Numbered from the stretch's first letter, positions 5,618 through 13,814 are shown. The stretch: 21,300 nucleotides of DNA from an uncultured Eubacteriales bacterium (GCA_948762645.1 CAQBRY010000019.1:1-21300), one strand, 5' to 3'. Translations and numbers: made by a program. The notes: generated by a model from the letters alone, not told the origin.

Positions 5618-8239
5618 ATGTTATTTGCTAACGACTATAACGACAATCGTGTATATATTGACGATATACACAGCAATAAGGAATATTATTGTCCTTACTG
5701 CGGAGCCACACTTATTACAAAGAAAGGAGATATCCGAAAGCATCATTTCGCTCATAGGTCACACCACGTTTGCTCTGACACATGGGAACAAGAACACAGT
5801 TATGATACTTCCGAGTGGCATAATGAATGGCAAAATCGTTTTCCAAAAGCAAACCAAGAAATAAAGCTTACGCTTGGTGAAACTATTCATCGTGCGGATA
5901 TACTGGTTAGTCGTACTGTTATTGAATTTCAACATAGTATTATGTCAGCGAAGTCTTTTGATGACAGGAATAACTTTTATTTTAATCTTGGTTATAAGGT
6001 TGTCTGGTTATTTGATGTATCCGATTTATTTACTAAGAGACGTTTAACTTACGAATACCGAGGTCATGATTTACTTTTTTGTTGGAAAAATCCTAAAAAG
6101 GCGTTTAATAGTTATGATGTGAAGTACGGATGTATCGATTTGTTTTTTCAAATTAAAGATACTGAAAAAAAGTGTATTGTCAGAGTAAAGAACGTCTCAG
6201 AAATGGGGTTTGAAATGTTTACTTCTACCGACTTTATCGATAAGATTGAGTTCCTTGAATACGCTGGTGTAAATAATGGTAACTGTTTAGCACCTGATAC
6301 TGGTTACATGGAAATAAACGAAAAGTATCTCCGATTTAAAGAAAAGTATAATATATTTCTCAACCATCAACAGGAGTGTGCGGTACAAGCAGTAGAAGGA
6401 GCAAATTTACTTTTGGCAGTTCCCGGTTCAGGAAAAACAACTGTACTTGTGGCTCGGCTTGGATATATGATTTTTGAAAAAGGAATTAATCCTCAAAATA
6501 TACTTGCTATTACATTCAATAAAGATGCTGCTTACGACATGAAGAAGAGATTTTTAAAATTATTTTCATTAGATATTAAGAAATCAGTTGAATTTAGAAC
6601 TATAAATAGCCTTTGTTATAGTATTTATAAAAATTACTGTAAAAAGAAAGGACGATATTTGAGAAAAATAATTGAAGATAAGGAGTATCGCAAGATTCTT
6701 GCAAACATTTATAAACAATGCAATGACGGTGAATTTGCGACTGAAAATGATATAATAGAGCTTATAAGTACTTTTTCATATATTAAAAATATGATGATGT
6801 CTGACGAGCAAATCGGCAAACTTAATGAAATTATTCCAAATTTAAGTCAAATGTATTTTAAATATACGAAGGAGCTAAAAAGTAAGTACTATATGGATTT
6901 TGACGATCAGATGGTTTTTGCATTTTGGATTCTTTCAAATGATGCAGATACTCTATATTCTTTAAGAAGGCAATTTACATATATTTGCGTAGATGAAGCA
7001 CAGGATACATCTAAAATTCAACATAAAATCATTCAGCTACTTACGGGAACAAATAATATTTTTATGGTCGGCGATGAAGATCAGAGCATTTATGGTTTTC
7101 GTGCGGCATATCCAAAAGCTCTTTTGAATTTCAAATATGATTATCGAAATCCATATATTCTCCGAATGGAACGGAATTATAGGTCAACAAATCAAATCGT
7201 TGAGAAAGCACAAAAATTCATATCTCGTAATAAGGGTAGATATGAAAAAAATATGGTTGCCGAGAGGAATAACGGAAAAGACGTCGAACTTATATCTGTA
7301 AAATCAAGATCCGACCAATATAAATACTTGCTTGATGTTGCTAAAAATCATAATTGCGAAACCGCTTTTTTATATCGTGATAACGAAAGTGCTGTTGTTT
7401 TGATTGATTTATTTTTAAGAAATAATATTCCGTTTAGGCAGAAAAAACCTGAAATGAACTTTTTCGGGAACAGGGTTGTAAAGGATATCATAGCTTATCT
7501 AAAGTTGTCTTTGAACGAGTTTGACGTAGAATCTTTTGAATATATTTGTAATAAGGGGCTATTTTATCTTAAGGCTAAACAGAAACAATGGGCAATCAAA
7601 AAATGTAAAGCTAAGCATATATCAGTCTACGATGCCGCACAAGAACAAATGCAGTATGTTGAATACCGATATAGACATCGTGCCGAAAAATTTCGTTCTA
7701 ATATGTACGAGATATCAAAATCTTCTTCTATTGATGCGATAAATTTAATTTGTGATGAAGGGTATGGTTTGTATATTCAAGATAAAAATTATGACTATGG
7801 GAAAATTGAAATTTTAAAAGTTCTTGCCAAGCAGGAACCAGACATCAAAAAATTTTTGGTTCGATTAAGTTTTCTTGAATCAAAATGTTTTGAAGGTTTT
7901 AATCCAAATGAGAGTAATCCAATTGTACTTTCAACAATACACTCGAGTAAGGGACTGGAATACGATAATGTATATATGGTTGATATTTATGATGGACGTT
8001 TTCCTTCGTCAGCACCGAGTATTTTTTGCATTTCAAAGGATAATGCTGATGGTATGCAAGAAGAACGCCGACTATTTTATGTGGGTGTTACAAGGGCAAA
8101 AAACAACCTTTATATTATGAACATTGAAGATAAGAGAAGTTCATTTGCCGAAGAATTATTTCCAGACTTAAAGGAAAAAATGTCTCTTCCCCCTACTGCT
8201 GTTTGCTCATCTATAGAAGTTACGTTACACGGAATCTAA
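5618..8239 (+). CDS. CoiA-like nuclease domain fused to UvrD-type SF1 helicase
   Basis: An 873-residue two-part protein. Residues 1-160 are CoiA-like: a CPYC zinc-binding pair (25-28), HHFAH (42-46), an SEWHNEWQ segment (65-72), then RAD94 and E103-F-Q105, the expected active site of a PD-(D/E)xK-type nuclease fold. From about 244 it is a superfamily 1 helicase: Walker A PGSGKTT (269-275), motif Ia ITFNKDAA (298-305), DEAQD (459-463), GDEDQSIYGFR (485-495), NYRST (520-524), TIHSSKGLE (773-781) and RRLFYVGVTRAK (817-828). All ATPase motifs look intact. GAGGAG, 7 bases before the ATG, fixes the start. Free-standing CoiA acts in competence DNA processing and UvrD/PcrA in DNA unwinding. A nuclease-helicase fusion in an accessory region suggests DNA processing or defence (inference). 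Confidence 0.85.
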   Translation: MLFANDYNDNRVYIDDIHSNKEYYCPYCGATLITKKGDIRKHHFAHRSHHVCSDTWEQEHSYDTSEWHNEWQNRFPKANQEIKLTLGETIHRADILVSRTVIEFQHSIMSAKSFDDRNNFYFNLGYKVVWLFDVSDLFTKRRLTYEYRGHDLLFCWKNPKKAFNSYDVKYGCIDLFFQIKDTEKKCIVRVKNVSEMGFEMFTSTDFIDKIEFLEYAGVNNGNCLAPDTGYMEINEKYLRFKEKYNIFLNHQQECAVQAVEGANLLLAVPGSGKTTVLVARLGYMIFEKGINPQNILAITFNKDAAYDMKKRFLKLFSLDIKKSVEFRTINSLCYSIYKNYCKKKGRYLRKIIEDKEYRKILANIYKQCNDGEFATENDIIELISTFSYIKNMMMSDEQIGKLNEIIPNLSQMYFKYTKELKSKYYMDFDDQMVFAFWILSNDADTLYSLRRQFTYICVDEAQDTSKIQHKIIQLLTGTNNIFMVGDEDQSIYGFRAAYPKALLNFKYDYRNPYILRMERNYRSTNQIVEKAQKFISRNKGRYEKNMVAERNNGKDVELISVKSRSDQYKYLLDVAKNHNCETAFLYRDNESAVVLIDLFLRNNIPFRQKKPEMNFFGNRVVKDIIAYLKLSLNEFDVESFEYICNKGLFYLKAKQKQWAIKKCKAKHISVYDAAQEQMQYVEYRYRHRAEKFRSNMYEISKSSSIDAINLICDEGYGLYIQDKNYDYGKIEILKVLAKQEPDIKKFLVRLSFLESKCFEGFNPNESNPIVLSTIHSSKGLEYDNVYMVDIYDGRFPSSAPSIFCISKDNADGMQEERRLFYVGVTRAKNNLYIMNIEDKRSSFAEELFPDLKEKMSLPPTAVCSSIEVTLHGI

Positions 8240-8244
8240 ATATA

Positions 8245-8405
8245 TACGAACACTTTGCAACGTCTGGTGCACCAAATAAAATCAGACAAGAAATGAGTGT
8301 AATGAAAAATTGGTAAAATGGTGGAAAGCATATAATATGGTTATAGGTAACTGTGATAGTAATACAGATAAAAATCTTTATGATAAGCTTAAGCATCTCA
8401 AGTAA
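8245..8405 (+). pseudogene. Possible C-terminal remnant of a lost gene
   Basis: Directly after the helicase gene, one frame reads YEHFATSGAPNKIRQEMS to a TAA at 8314. The -1 frame then reads KWWKAYNMVIGN through DKLKHLK to a TAA at 8403-8405. Both look protein-like and have no start or ribosome binding site. I read this as the frameshifted 3' end of a deleted gene. I do not recognise the family. Confidence 0.3.
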
Positions 8406-8421
8406 TGTATATTTTAAGTCC

Positions 8422-8456
8422 TATTTGTAGAATAAATATAACAACATTTACAAATA
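8422..8456. repeat. 8-bp inverted repeat upstream of the oxidoreductase gene
   Basis: TATTTGTA (8422-8429) and TACAAATA (8449-8456) are perfect inverted arms 19 bases apart, ending about 30 bases before the oxidoreductase start. It could be an operator, but the arms are short and AT-rich. Confidence 0.25.
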
Positions 8457-8478
8457 CTATTAAAAACGTAGTATGTAG

Positions 8479-9786
8479 GTGATTTTTATAAATTCAGTAT
8501 GGCACGAGAGTATCAAGATAAAAAAATTCCCAAAATTAAATGAAGATACAAAAGCAGATGTTTTGATAATTGGCGGTGGACTTGCTGGGATTTTATGTGC
8601 ATATTTTTTGAAGCAACGAGGTGTAAATTATATATTGGTTGAAGCACAAAAAATTGGTATGGGAATCACGAAAAATACCACTGCTAAGATTACGTTTCAA
8701 CATTCATTGATCTACAGTAATTTAATAAAAAATTATGGGTTAGAACGTGCAAGACAATACTTTGAATCTAACAAAATGGCTTTGGGGTTATATGCTGATA
8801 TCTGTAAAAATATGGAATGCGGTTTTGAAAAAAAGTCTGCTGTTACTTACTCAATTAATAGTGTAAAAAATATTGAAGAAGAAATTTTAGCTCTTGAAAA
8901 ACTAAATTATAAAGCACAATTTTTAGATAAAATAACTGTACCAATCAAAATATCCGGGGCCATAAAATTTGAAAATCAAGCTCAATTTAATCCTTTAAAA
9001 TTTATGGCTAATATCTGTGAGAATTTAAATATTTACGAAGACACATTTATACACAAGCTAGATGGAAATATAGCTTTTACTGAAAATGCAAAAATTGGAG
9101 CTAAAAAAATTATAATCGCAACGCATTTTCCGTTTATAAATTCTCATGGCTCTTATTTTTTAAAAATGTATCAAAGTCGGTCATATGTTGTAGCGATTCA
9201 GAATGCTGCACAGGTAGATGGCATGTATGTTGACGAGTCTCAAAATGGGATGTCTTTTAGAAATTATAAAGATTTGTTATTAATAGGTGGGGGAGACCAT
9301 CGTACCGGAAAAGGAGGGTGCGGGTATGAGGGGCTTAGGAAATTTGTTAAAGCGAATTATCCTAAGTCAAAAGAAAAATACTTTTGGGCAACTCAAGACT
9401 GCATGACACTTGACAATATTCCCTATATTGGACAGTATTCCTCAAATACTCCCAACTGGTTTGTAGCAACCGGTTTTAATAAATGGGGAATGACATCCTC
9501 AATGGTGGCAGCAAAAATTCTTTCTGACCTTGTTTTGGAAAAGAAAAATCATTTTTCTGAGGTTTTTTCACCGTCCAGAAGTATTTTAAAACCTCAGCTT
9601 TTTGTGAATTTAGGTGAAACCGTTTTGAATTTTTTTACTCCGACTTTGAAAAGGTGCCCTCATTTGGGATGTGCTCTAAAATGGAATAATTATGAACATT
9701 CTTGGGATTGCCCTTGTCATGGCTCACGTTTTACCGAGCAAGGTAAAATTATCGATAATCCGGCAAAGAGGGATGTAAATGTTTAA
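8479..9786 (+). CDS. FAD-dependent oxidoreductase with C-terminal Rieske [2Fe-2S] domain
   Basis: A DAO-type flavoprotein of up to 435 residues. The N-terminal Rossmann motif VLIIGGGLAG (28-37) binds FAD, and a GITKNTTAKIT segment follows, typical of this group. The C-terminus is a Rieske domain: C393-x-H395 and C411-x-x-H414 (CPHLGC and CPCHGS) ligate a [2Fe-2S] cluster. Such proteins are presumed cytoplasmic electron-transfer dehydrogenases or oxidases of unknown substrate. The listed start is an in-frame GTG, but it lies inside the best ribosome binding site (AGGTGA, 8477-8482). The likely family start coincides with ATA at 8488, 5 bases after that site, so initiation may be at ATA or the gene may have lost its ATG. 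It overlaps the next gene by 8 bases (ATGTTTAA). Its partner next door is decayed. Confidence 0.8.
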   Translation: MIFINSVWHESIKIKKFPKLNEDTKADVLIIGGGLAGILCAYFLKQRGVNYILVEAQKIGMGITKNTTAKITFQHSLIYSNLIKNYGLERARQYFESNKMALGLYADICKNMECGFEKKSAVTYSINSVKNIEEEILALEKLNYKAQFLDKITVPIKISGAIKFENQAQFNPLKFMANICENLNIYEDTFIHKLDGNIAFTENAKIGAKKIIIATHFPFINSHGSYFLKMYQSRSYVVAIQNAAQVDGMYVDESQNGMSFRNYKDLLLIGGGDHRTGKGGCGYEGLRKFVKANYPKSKEKYFWATQDCMTLDNIPYIGQYSSNTPNWFVATGFNKWGMTSSMVAAKILSDLVLEKKNHFSEVFSPSRSILKPQLFVNLGETVLNFFTPTLKRCPHLGCALKWNNYEHSWDCPCHGSRFTEQGKIIDNPAKRDVNV

Positions 9787-10563
9787 AAATTTTTTTGAAG
9801 GATGGTGTTTTAAACATCAAAATAAAAATTGTACGGTATCTGTAATTTCGGGTATATCTAATTCAAATGCCTTTATACAAATTATTACCGATCAAAATTC
9901 ATATAATATTAATTTTCCAAAATCTCAATTTACTAAAGGGGAATATATAAAAGTTGGAAACAGCATTTTTTCTTTTGACGGAATAAAGTTAGACATAGAT
10001 ACTAAAGACCTTAACGTGCACGGTGAAATTTTATATAATAATTCAGCCCTGCTAAAAAGCGATATAATGGGACCTTTTCAATTTTTGCCGATGATATGTC
10101 GTCATGGAATTATAAGTATGCACCACGAACTTAGAGGACAATTGAAAAAGACATCGGACGTTCTTTTCCAAAAAGTTATGTATGGATTTAAAGTAATGAC
10201 TTTGACGAAAAATGTTCCATAATGGTTGCCATTGCAGATATTTCTATATTTGGGTTTCAATTTAAAGGGATAATTTGCGATGTTTATCATAAAGGGAATG
10301 AGTATCGAATTGCTACTTATAATGGTGGTAAAATTTTAAAATGTACTAAAAATAAAATTATAATTTATAATAAAAAATTTCGATTAGATGTAGGTATTTC
10401 TGGACCTGTAGGGTTTGATTTAAATGCACCGGTCGGTGGAAATATGATCAAAGTGATTAAAGGATTTCCTTCGGGCCGAGATAATTTTAAATTTTTTCAA
10501 GATAATAATTTGGTTTTTGATATGCATAGTTCCAAAACTAGTTTTGAGTTTGTTGAGTTTTAA
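9779..10563 (+). pseudogene. Tocopherol-cyclase-like protein, frameshifted with an in-frame stop
   Basis: Two adjacent open frames (9779-10222 and 10222-10563) are halves of one tocopherol-cyclase-like protein. The first half carries FFEGWCFKHQ, VISGISNSNAFIQI and IMGPFQFLPMICRHG, family-like up to HELRGQL. The second carries IADISIFGFQFKGIICDV and RIATYNGGKI. The downstream frame can be read back past its ATG: KDIGRSFPKSYVWI, then TAA (10189-10191), then SNDFDEKCSIMVAIADI. So the gene has lost a short segment with a frame change near 10140 and has also gained a nonsense codon, probably CAA to TAA. Bacterial relatives are of unknown function, despite the plant enzyme in the family name. The 8-base overlap with the oxidoreductase gene implies they once formed an operon. 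Confidence 0.75.
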
Positions 10564-10661
10564 TTTTTGACTCTACTTATTATACAAATCATAAAATATT
10601 AATAATTCTTCCCAAATAGAAAATCCTATATTTATTACTAAATATGGTGGGGGAAGCATTT

Positions 10662-11096
10662 ATGATTAGTGAAGATACAATAAAACTTTTAAAGGAATGT
10701 AATGCAGGTGTGAAAATGGGAGTTAGCTCCCTTGATGACGTAGTAAAGCACGTAAAAAATGAAACTGTTAAAAAACTGTTGTTAGATTGCAAAGAAAAGC
10801 ATGAAAAATTAGGAGAAGAAACTCATAAAATTTTAAATGAATACCATGATGAGGGAAAAGAGCCCAATTTTCTGGCAAAGGGGATGTCATGGATGAAAAC
10901 AAACGTTCAACTTGCTATGAATGAATCTGATAAAACAGTAGTAGATTTAATTACAGATGGTTGCAATATGGGCGTAAAATCTTTAAGCAGATATTTAAAT
11001 CAATATAGTAATGCTGACGAAAGAGTCAAAGATATAGTAAAACGCCTTATCAATATCGAAGAAAAATTAGTAATTGATTTGAGACCGTATCTATAA
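10662..11096 (+). CDS. All-helical protein, possibly ferritin-like (DUF2383-like)
   Basis: A 144-residue protein of heptad-like amphipathic helices with no signal peptide: helix 1 (IKLLKECNAGVKMGVSS), helix 2 (VKKLLLDCKEKHEKLGEE), a DEGKEPN turn, then two more helices ending in EEKLVIDLRPYL. The Glu/His-containing pattern and four-helix layout recall ferritin-like or DUF2383 proteins, but a full set of iron ligands cannot be assigned by eye. The ATG at 10662 is preferred over the in-frame ATG at 10644, because GGTGGGGGAAG lies just before it. A possible TTGACT box lies at 10567-10572. The gene stands alone between the decayed cyclase gene and the spore photoproduct lyase gene. Confidence 0.55.
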   Translation: MISEDTIKLLKECNAGVKMGVSSLDDVVKHVKNETVKKLLLDCKEKHEKLGEETHKILNEYHDEGKEPNFLAKGMSWMKTNVQLAMNESDKTVVDLITDGCNMGVKSLSRYLNQYSNADERVKDIVKRLINIEEKLVIDLRPYL

Positions 11097-11235
11097 ATTT
11101 AAAAATCTGAAAGGTTTTATATAATGACAGACCAAAAATAAAAAGTGAGTGTCAGACTAATCACAAAGAATAATCGGTTTATATTTAATACCTTCTGTTA
11201 TGCCCATAGATTTAAAAAATACATTTCACAAAAAA

Positions 11236-11265
11236 GGATATATTTTTTCATTTTTTCACACACTA
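11236..11265 (+). promoter_or_regulatory. Possible sigma-G (forespore) promoter of the lyase gene
   Basis: GGATA (11236-11240) and CACACTA (11259-11265) are 18 bases apart. The B. subtilis sigma-G pattern is GHATR then CATNHTA, so the -10 element has one mismatch. splAB is a sigma-G operon in B. subtilis, which makes this site plausible. A normal TATAAT-type promoter is not evident here. Confidence 0.4.
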
Positions 11266-11297
11266 GTAAATAAACGTGCTTGTGGAGGGAAAAATAT

Positions 11298-12299
11298 ATG
11301 GAATTTTATCCTAAAAAAATATTTTATGAGAAAAACATATTTTCATACCCCTTAGGGAATTACCTACGAAATAAATATTTAAATATACCATGGATAGAAA
11401 TAGAAAATCATAATAATATTCCCATTCTTAGAAAAAATGCCAATAGTGAATTTGCAAAAATGAAAAAGAATATAATAATCGGAACAAGAAAAACACATAA
11501 ATATGTTCCAAATCATAAAACTTCGGATTTTTTAGTTCCGTATACTTCTTCGGGATGTTCGGCTGCCTGTCTTTATTGCTATCTGGTATGTAATTACAAT
11601 AAATGCTCGTATTTAAGATTATTCGTAAATAGGGAGAAAATGCTTGAAAAAATCATTAAAACTTCCTATAAAAGTGAGAAAAACTTTACATTTGAAATAG
11701 GGAGCAATAGTGATCTTGTGCTTGAAAATATGATTACAAATAATCTTCCATGGACTATAAGTAATTTCGCTAGAGAAGCTAAAGGGCATTTAACTTTGCC
11801 TACCAAATTCGATATGATTGATCCTATTCTCAATATTGATCATAAACATAAAACTATAATAAGAGTGAGCGTAAACCCTGACGAAATTATTAAAAAGGTA
11901 GAGTTTGGAACCTCTTCCTTAAATAAAAGAATCAACGCTATAAATAAGTTATGTGAGGCAGAATATCCGGTAGGAATATTAATAGCCCCGGTTATAATGA
12001 TAGATAACTGGCAAAATTTATATCTTAATCTTTTTAAACAACTTAGTGGAGAACTATCAGACAAGGCTAAAAAGAGTATGTTTATAGAAATAATATTTAT
12101 GACTTATAGTTATATTCATAGAAAGATAAATACCGAGGCATTTAAAAACGCTATAGATCTTTACGATAAAAATCTAATGACAGGTCGAGGAAGAGGAAAA
12201 TATTGCTATAAAAAAGATTTGAGAGCCCAAGGAGAAGAATTTTTTAAAAATATACTCCCTAAATATTTGCCAAAATGCAAAATAGAATATATAGTATAA
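11298..12299 (+). CDS. splB: Spore photoproduct lyase (radical SAM)
   Basis: A 333-residue radical SAM enzyme that reverts the thymine dimer 'spore photoproduct' in germinating spores. The [4Fe-4S] cysteines are C87, C91 and C94 (GCSAACLYCY), in the CxxxCxxC spacing of this family. RKTHKYVPN, LPTKFDMID, SVNPDEIIKKVEFGTSS and TGRGRGKYCYKK follow in the expected order. At the site aligning with B. subtilis Cys141 (FEAACTSD), this protein reads FEIGSNSD, so Ser136 occupies the hydrogen-donor position. Extra cysteines at C98 and C103 lie close to the cluster. The ATG at 11298 is chosen because GGAGGG ends about 8 bases before it; an upstream in-frame TTG at 11280 has no such support. No splA-like gene precedes it. 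Confidence 0.85.
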   Translation: MEFYPKKIFYEKNIFSYPLGNYLRNKYLNIPWIEIENHNNIPILRKNANSEFAKMKKNIIIGTRKTHKYVPNHKTSDFLVPYTSSGCSAACLYCYLVCNYNKCSYLRLFVNREKMLEKIIKTSYKSEKNFTFEIGSNSDLVLENMITNNLPWTISNFAREAKGHLTLPTKFDMIDPILNIDHKHKTIIRVSVNPDEIIKKVEFGTSSLNKRINAINKLCEAEYPVGILIAPVIMIDNWQNLYLNLFKQLSGELSDKAKKSMFIEIIFMTYSYIHRKINTEAFKNAIDLYDKNLMTGRGRGKYCYKKDLRAQGEEFFKNILPKYLPKCKIEYIV

Positions 12300-12545
12300 A
12301 ATTTCAAAAGTTTTCGTATAATCATAGACCCGAAATAAAGAGGGAAGGGAAAGCTCGTCATAAAGGGGTAAACTAGCAATGGTAATATATAAAAATGTAA
12401 GCTATAGGTGATCGAAGCTTTTTATACAAATACTAAAAGGTAATTTTTGATAATAGAAAAAGACATATCGAAGATATATACTTTCAATATGTCTCCCGGT
12501 ATATGAATACTCCTAATAAAATCACTTACAACTTAGTGGATAAAA

Positions 12546-12779
12546 GGAGCATTTGGCTAAAACCATAATGTCAATTTTTTAATTGACACCAATTTTGATA
12601 CCAATTATAATATAAATAAAAGTCCGTATGAAAATTTTAAAAAGAACAGTATGGAATTAATTATTAATTTCTACAGAATGTCTTTTTATAAGACAAGAAA
12701 ATTTTTATTTAATAGGTAGAAGTTTGGCGAAATATTGGTCTAAAAAATTTTGAACATATAACTGTTAGCCAAATGCTCC
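12546..12779. repeat. 234-bp segment bounded by perfect 15-bp inverted repeats
   Basis: GGAGCATTTGGCTAA (12546-12560) and its exact reverse complement TTAGCCAAATGCTCC (12765-12779) bound the segment. Inside, TGTCAATT (12569-12576) and AATTGACA (12581-12588) form an 8-bp stem with a TTTT loop. No open frame lies within. Terminal inverted repeats with no coding content suggest a MITE-like element or remnant, though a clear target-site duplication is not visible. The right arm lies 20 bases before the tRNA gene and overlaps the probable tRNA transcription start. Confidence 0.5.
12735..12762 (+). promoter_or_regulatory. Candidate promoter of tRNA-Asn
   Basis: TTGGTC (12735-12740) and TATAAC (12757-12762) are 16 bases apart. 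Transcription would start near 12769, about 30 bases before the tRNA. The -10 box abuts the right arm of the 15-bp inverted repeat. Confidence 0.35.
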
Positions 12780-12799
12780 AAGGCTAGAAAATTAAATAT

Positions 12800-12875
12800 T
12801 CCTCAATAGCTCAGTCGGTAGAGCATGCGGCTGTTAACCGCAGGGTCGTTGGTTCGAGTCCAACTTGGGGAGCCA
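12800..12875 (+). tRNA. tRNA-Asn (anticodon GTT)
   Basis: A complete 76-base cloverleaf with encoded CCA. The acceptor stem TCCTCAA pairs with TTGGGGA with one T-G wobble. The D arm has AGCTCAGTCGGTAGAGC. The anticodon stem TGCGG/CCGCA encloses loop CTGTTAA, giving anticodon GTT. The T arm has GTTGG, TTCGAGT and CCAAC. The discriminator base is G. No duplicate of the 3' end, as an integration scar would leave, is visible in this window. Confidence 0.97.
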
Positions 12876-12935
12876 GGTATCCCTATAATTAGGCTTTTTT
12901 AATGTAATTTTATAAGTAGGTTGGGTGATTTAGCA

Positions 12936-13814
12936 ATGAAAATTAGAAAGGCAGTTATACCTGCAGCTGGATTTGGAACAAGAGTTCTTCCGGCAACTAA
13001 ATCTATGCCTAAGGAAATGTTTCCTATTATAGATAAACCTACCATCCAATATGTTGTTGAAGAAGCAGTTAATTCTGGTATAGAAGAAATTTTAATAGTT
13101 GTTAGTAGAGGAAAGGAAGTCATTTCTAATCACTTTGATAAATCACCCGAACTAGAATCTATTTTACGTAAAAAAAATAAGTTGAATTTATTAGAGGATA
13201 TTGAATATCTATCTGACAGATGTAATATATTTTTTTGTCGTCAGCGAGAAGCAAAAGGGTTGGGACATGCTATTTTATGTGCTAAATCTTTTGTTGGTAA
13301 AGAGCCATTTGCTGTTTTGTATGGAGATGACGTAATAATTAGTGACATTCCGGTTTGTAAGCAACTTATTGACGCATTTAATAAATATAATTTGGGAGTA
13401 GTAGGAGCAAAAGAAGTAGATAAAGATAAAATTCATAAATACGGATCATTAAAGGTAGAACATTTGGAAAAAAATTTTTTTAAATGTACTGACATGGTGG
13501 AAAAACCTACTTTAGATAAGATAATGTCTTTATATTCAATTTTAGGAAGATGTATATTAACACCTGACATTTTCGACATTTTGGAAGATACGCCTCCAGG
13601 AGTAGGCGGAGAAATACAGCTTACAGACGCAATGAAGTATATAGCTCGTCAAAAGGGAATGATAATGGTGGATTTTGAAGGAAAAAGGTATGATATGGGA
13701 AATAAATTGGAAATAATGAAAGCTTCTGTGGAAATAGCTTTAACTCATCCGGAAATAGGTAATGAATTTAAAAATTATCTAAAAGATTTAGACTTAAGTA
13801 GTGACATTTTATAA
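12936..13814 (+). CDS. galU: UTP-glucose-1-phosphate uridylyltransferase
   Basis: A 292-residue nucleotidyltransferase making UDP-glucose from UTP and glucose-1-phosphate, used for envelope polysaccharides and glycolipids. The N-terminus has the nucleotide-binding signature PAAGFGTRVLPATKSMPKEM (9-28), followed by DKPTIQYVVEEAV. The middle carries LYGDD with metal-binding Asp, and VEKP and GVGGEIQLTDA follow. Length and motif order are normal. The start is the ATG at 12936, with GGGTGA 6-7 bases upstream; an in-frame TTG at 12921 lacks its own binding site. It lies 60 bases after tRNA-Asn and 17 bases before the HhH gene, with which it may be cotranscribed. Confidence 0.95.
   Translation: MKIRKAVIPAAGFGTRVLPATKSMPKEMFPIIDKPTIQYVVEEAVNSGIEEILIVVSRGKEVISNHFDKSPELESILRKKNKLNLLEDIEYLSDRCNIFFCRQREAKGLGHAILCAKSFVGKEPFAVLYGDDVIISDIPVCKQLIDAFNKYNLGVVGAKEVDKDKIHKYGSLKVEHLEKNFFKCTDMVEKPTLDKIMSLYSILGRCILTPDIFDILEDTPPGVGGEIQLTDAMKYIARQKGMIMVDFEGKRYDMGNKLEIMKASVEIALTHPEIGNEFKNYLKDLDLSSDIL

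Larger units (their letters stand above)
12300..12799. other. 500-bp gene-free interval before tRNA-Asn
   Basis: No coding frame is convincing. Visible structures are a weak AAGCT/AGCTT hairpin followed by TTTTTA near 12409-12425; AGACATAT (12461-12468) facing ATATGTCT (12487-12494) across an 18-base loop; and a 234-bp segment (12546-12779) bounded by a perfect 15-bp inverted repeat. I recognise no riboswitch class here. Confidence 0.5.

Noticed and set aside
11119..11150. Similarity between the sequence after the helical-protein gene (about 11119) and that after the lyase gene (about 12309), sharing TTTT...TATAAT.A.AGACC
   Set aside because: The match is short, interrupted and AT-rich; I could not extend it into a real repeat or an aligned promoter.
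12461..12494. 8-bp inverted repeat AGACATAT/ATATGTCT as a terminator
   Set aside because: No T-run follows on the forward strand and the stem is AT-rich; left as a note within the intergenic entry.
12871..12900. Possible terminator after tRNA-Asn (CCTA-TAAT-TAGG then CTTTTTT)
   Set aside because: The stem is only 4 bp; the tRNA may be cotranscribed with galU instead, so I did not list it as a feature.
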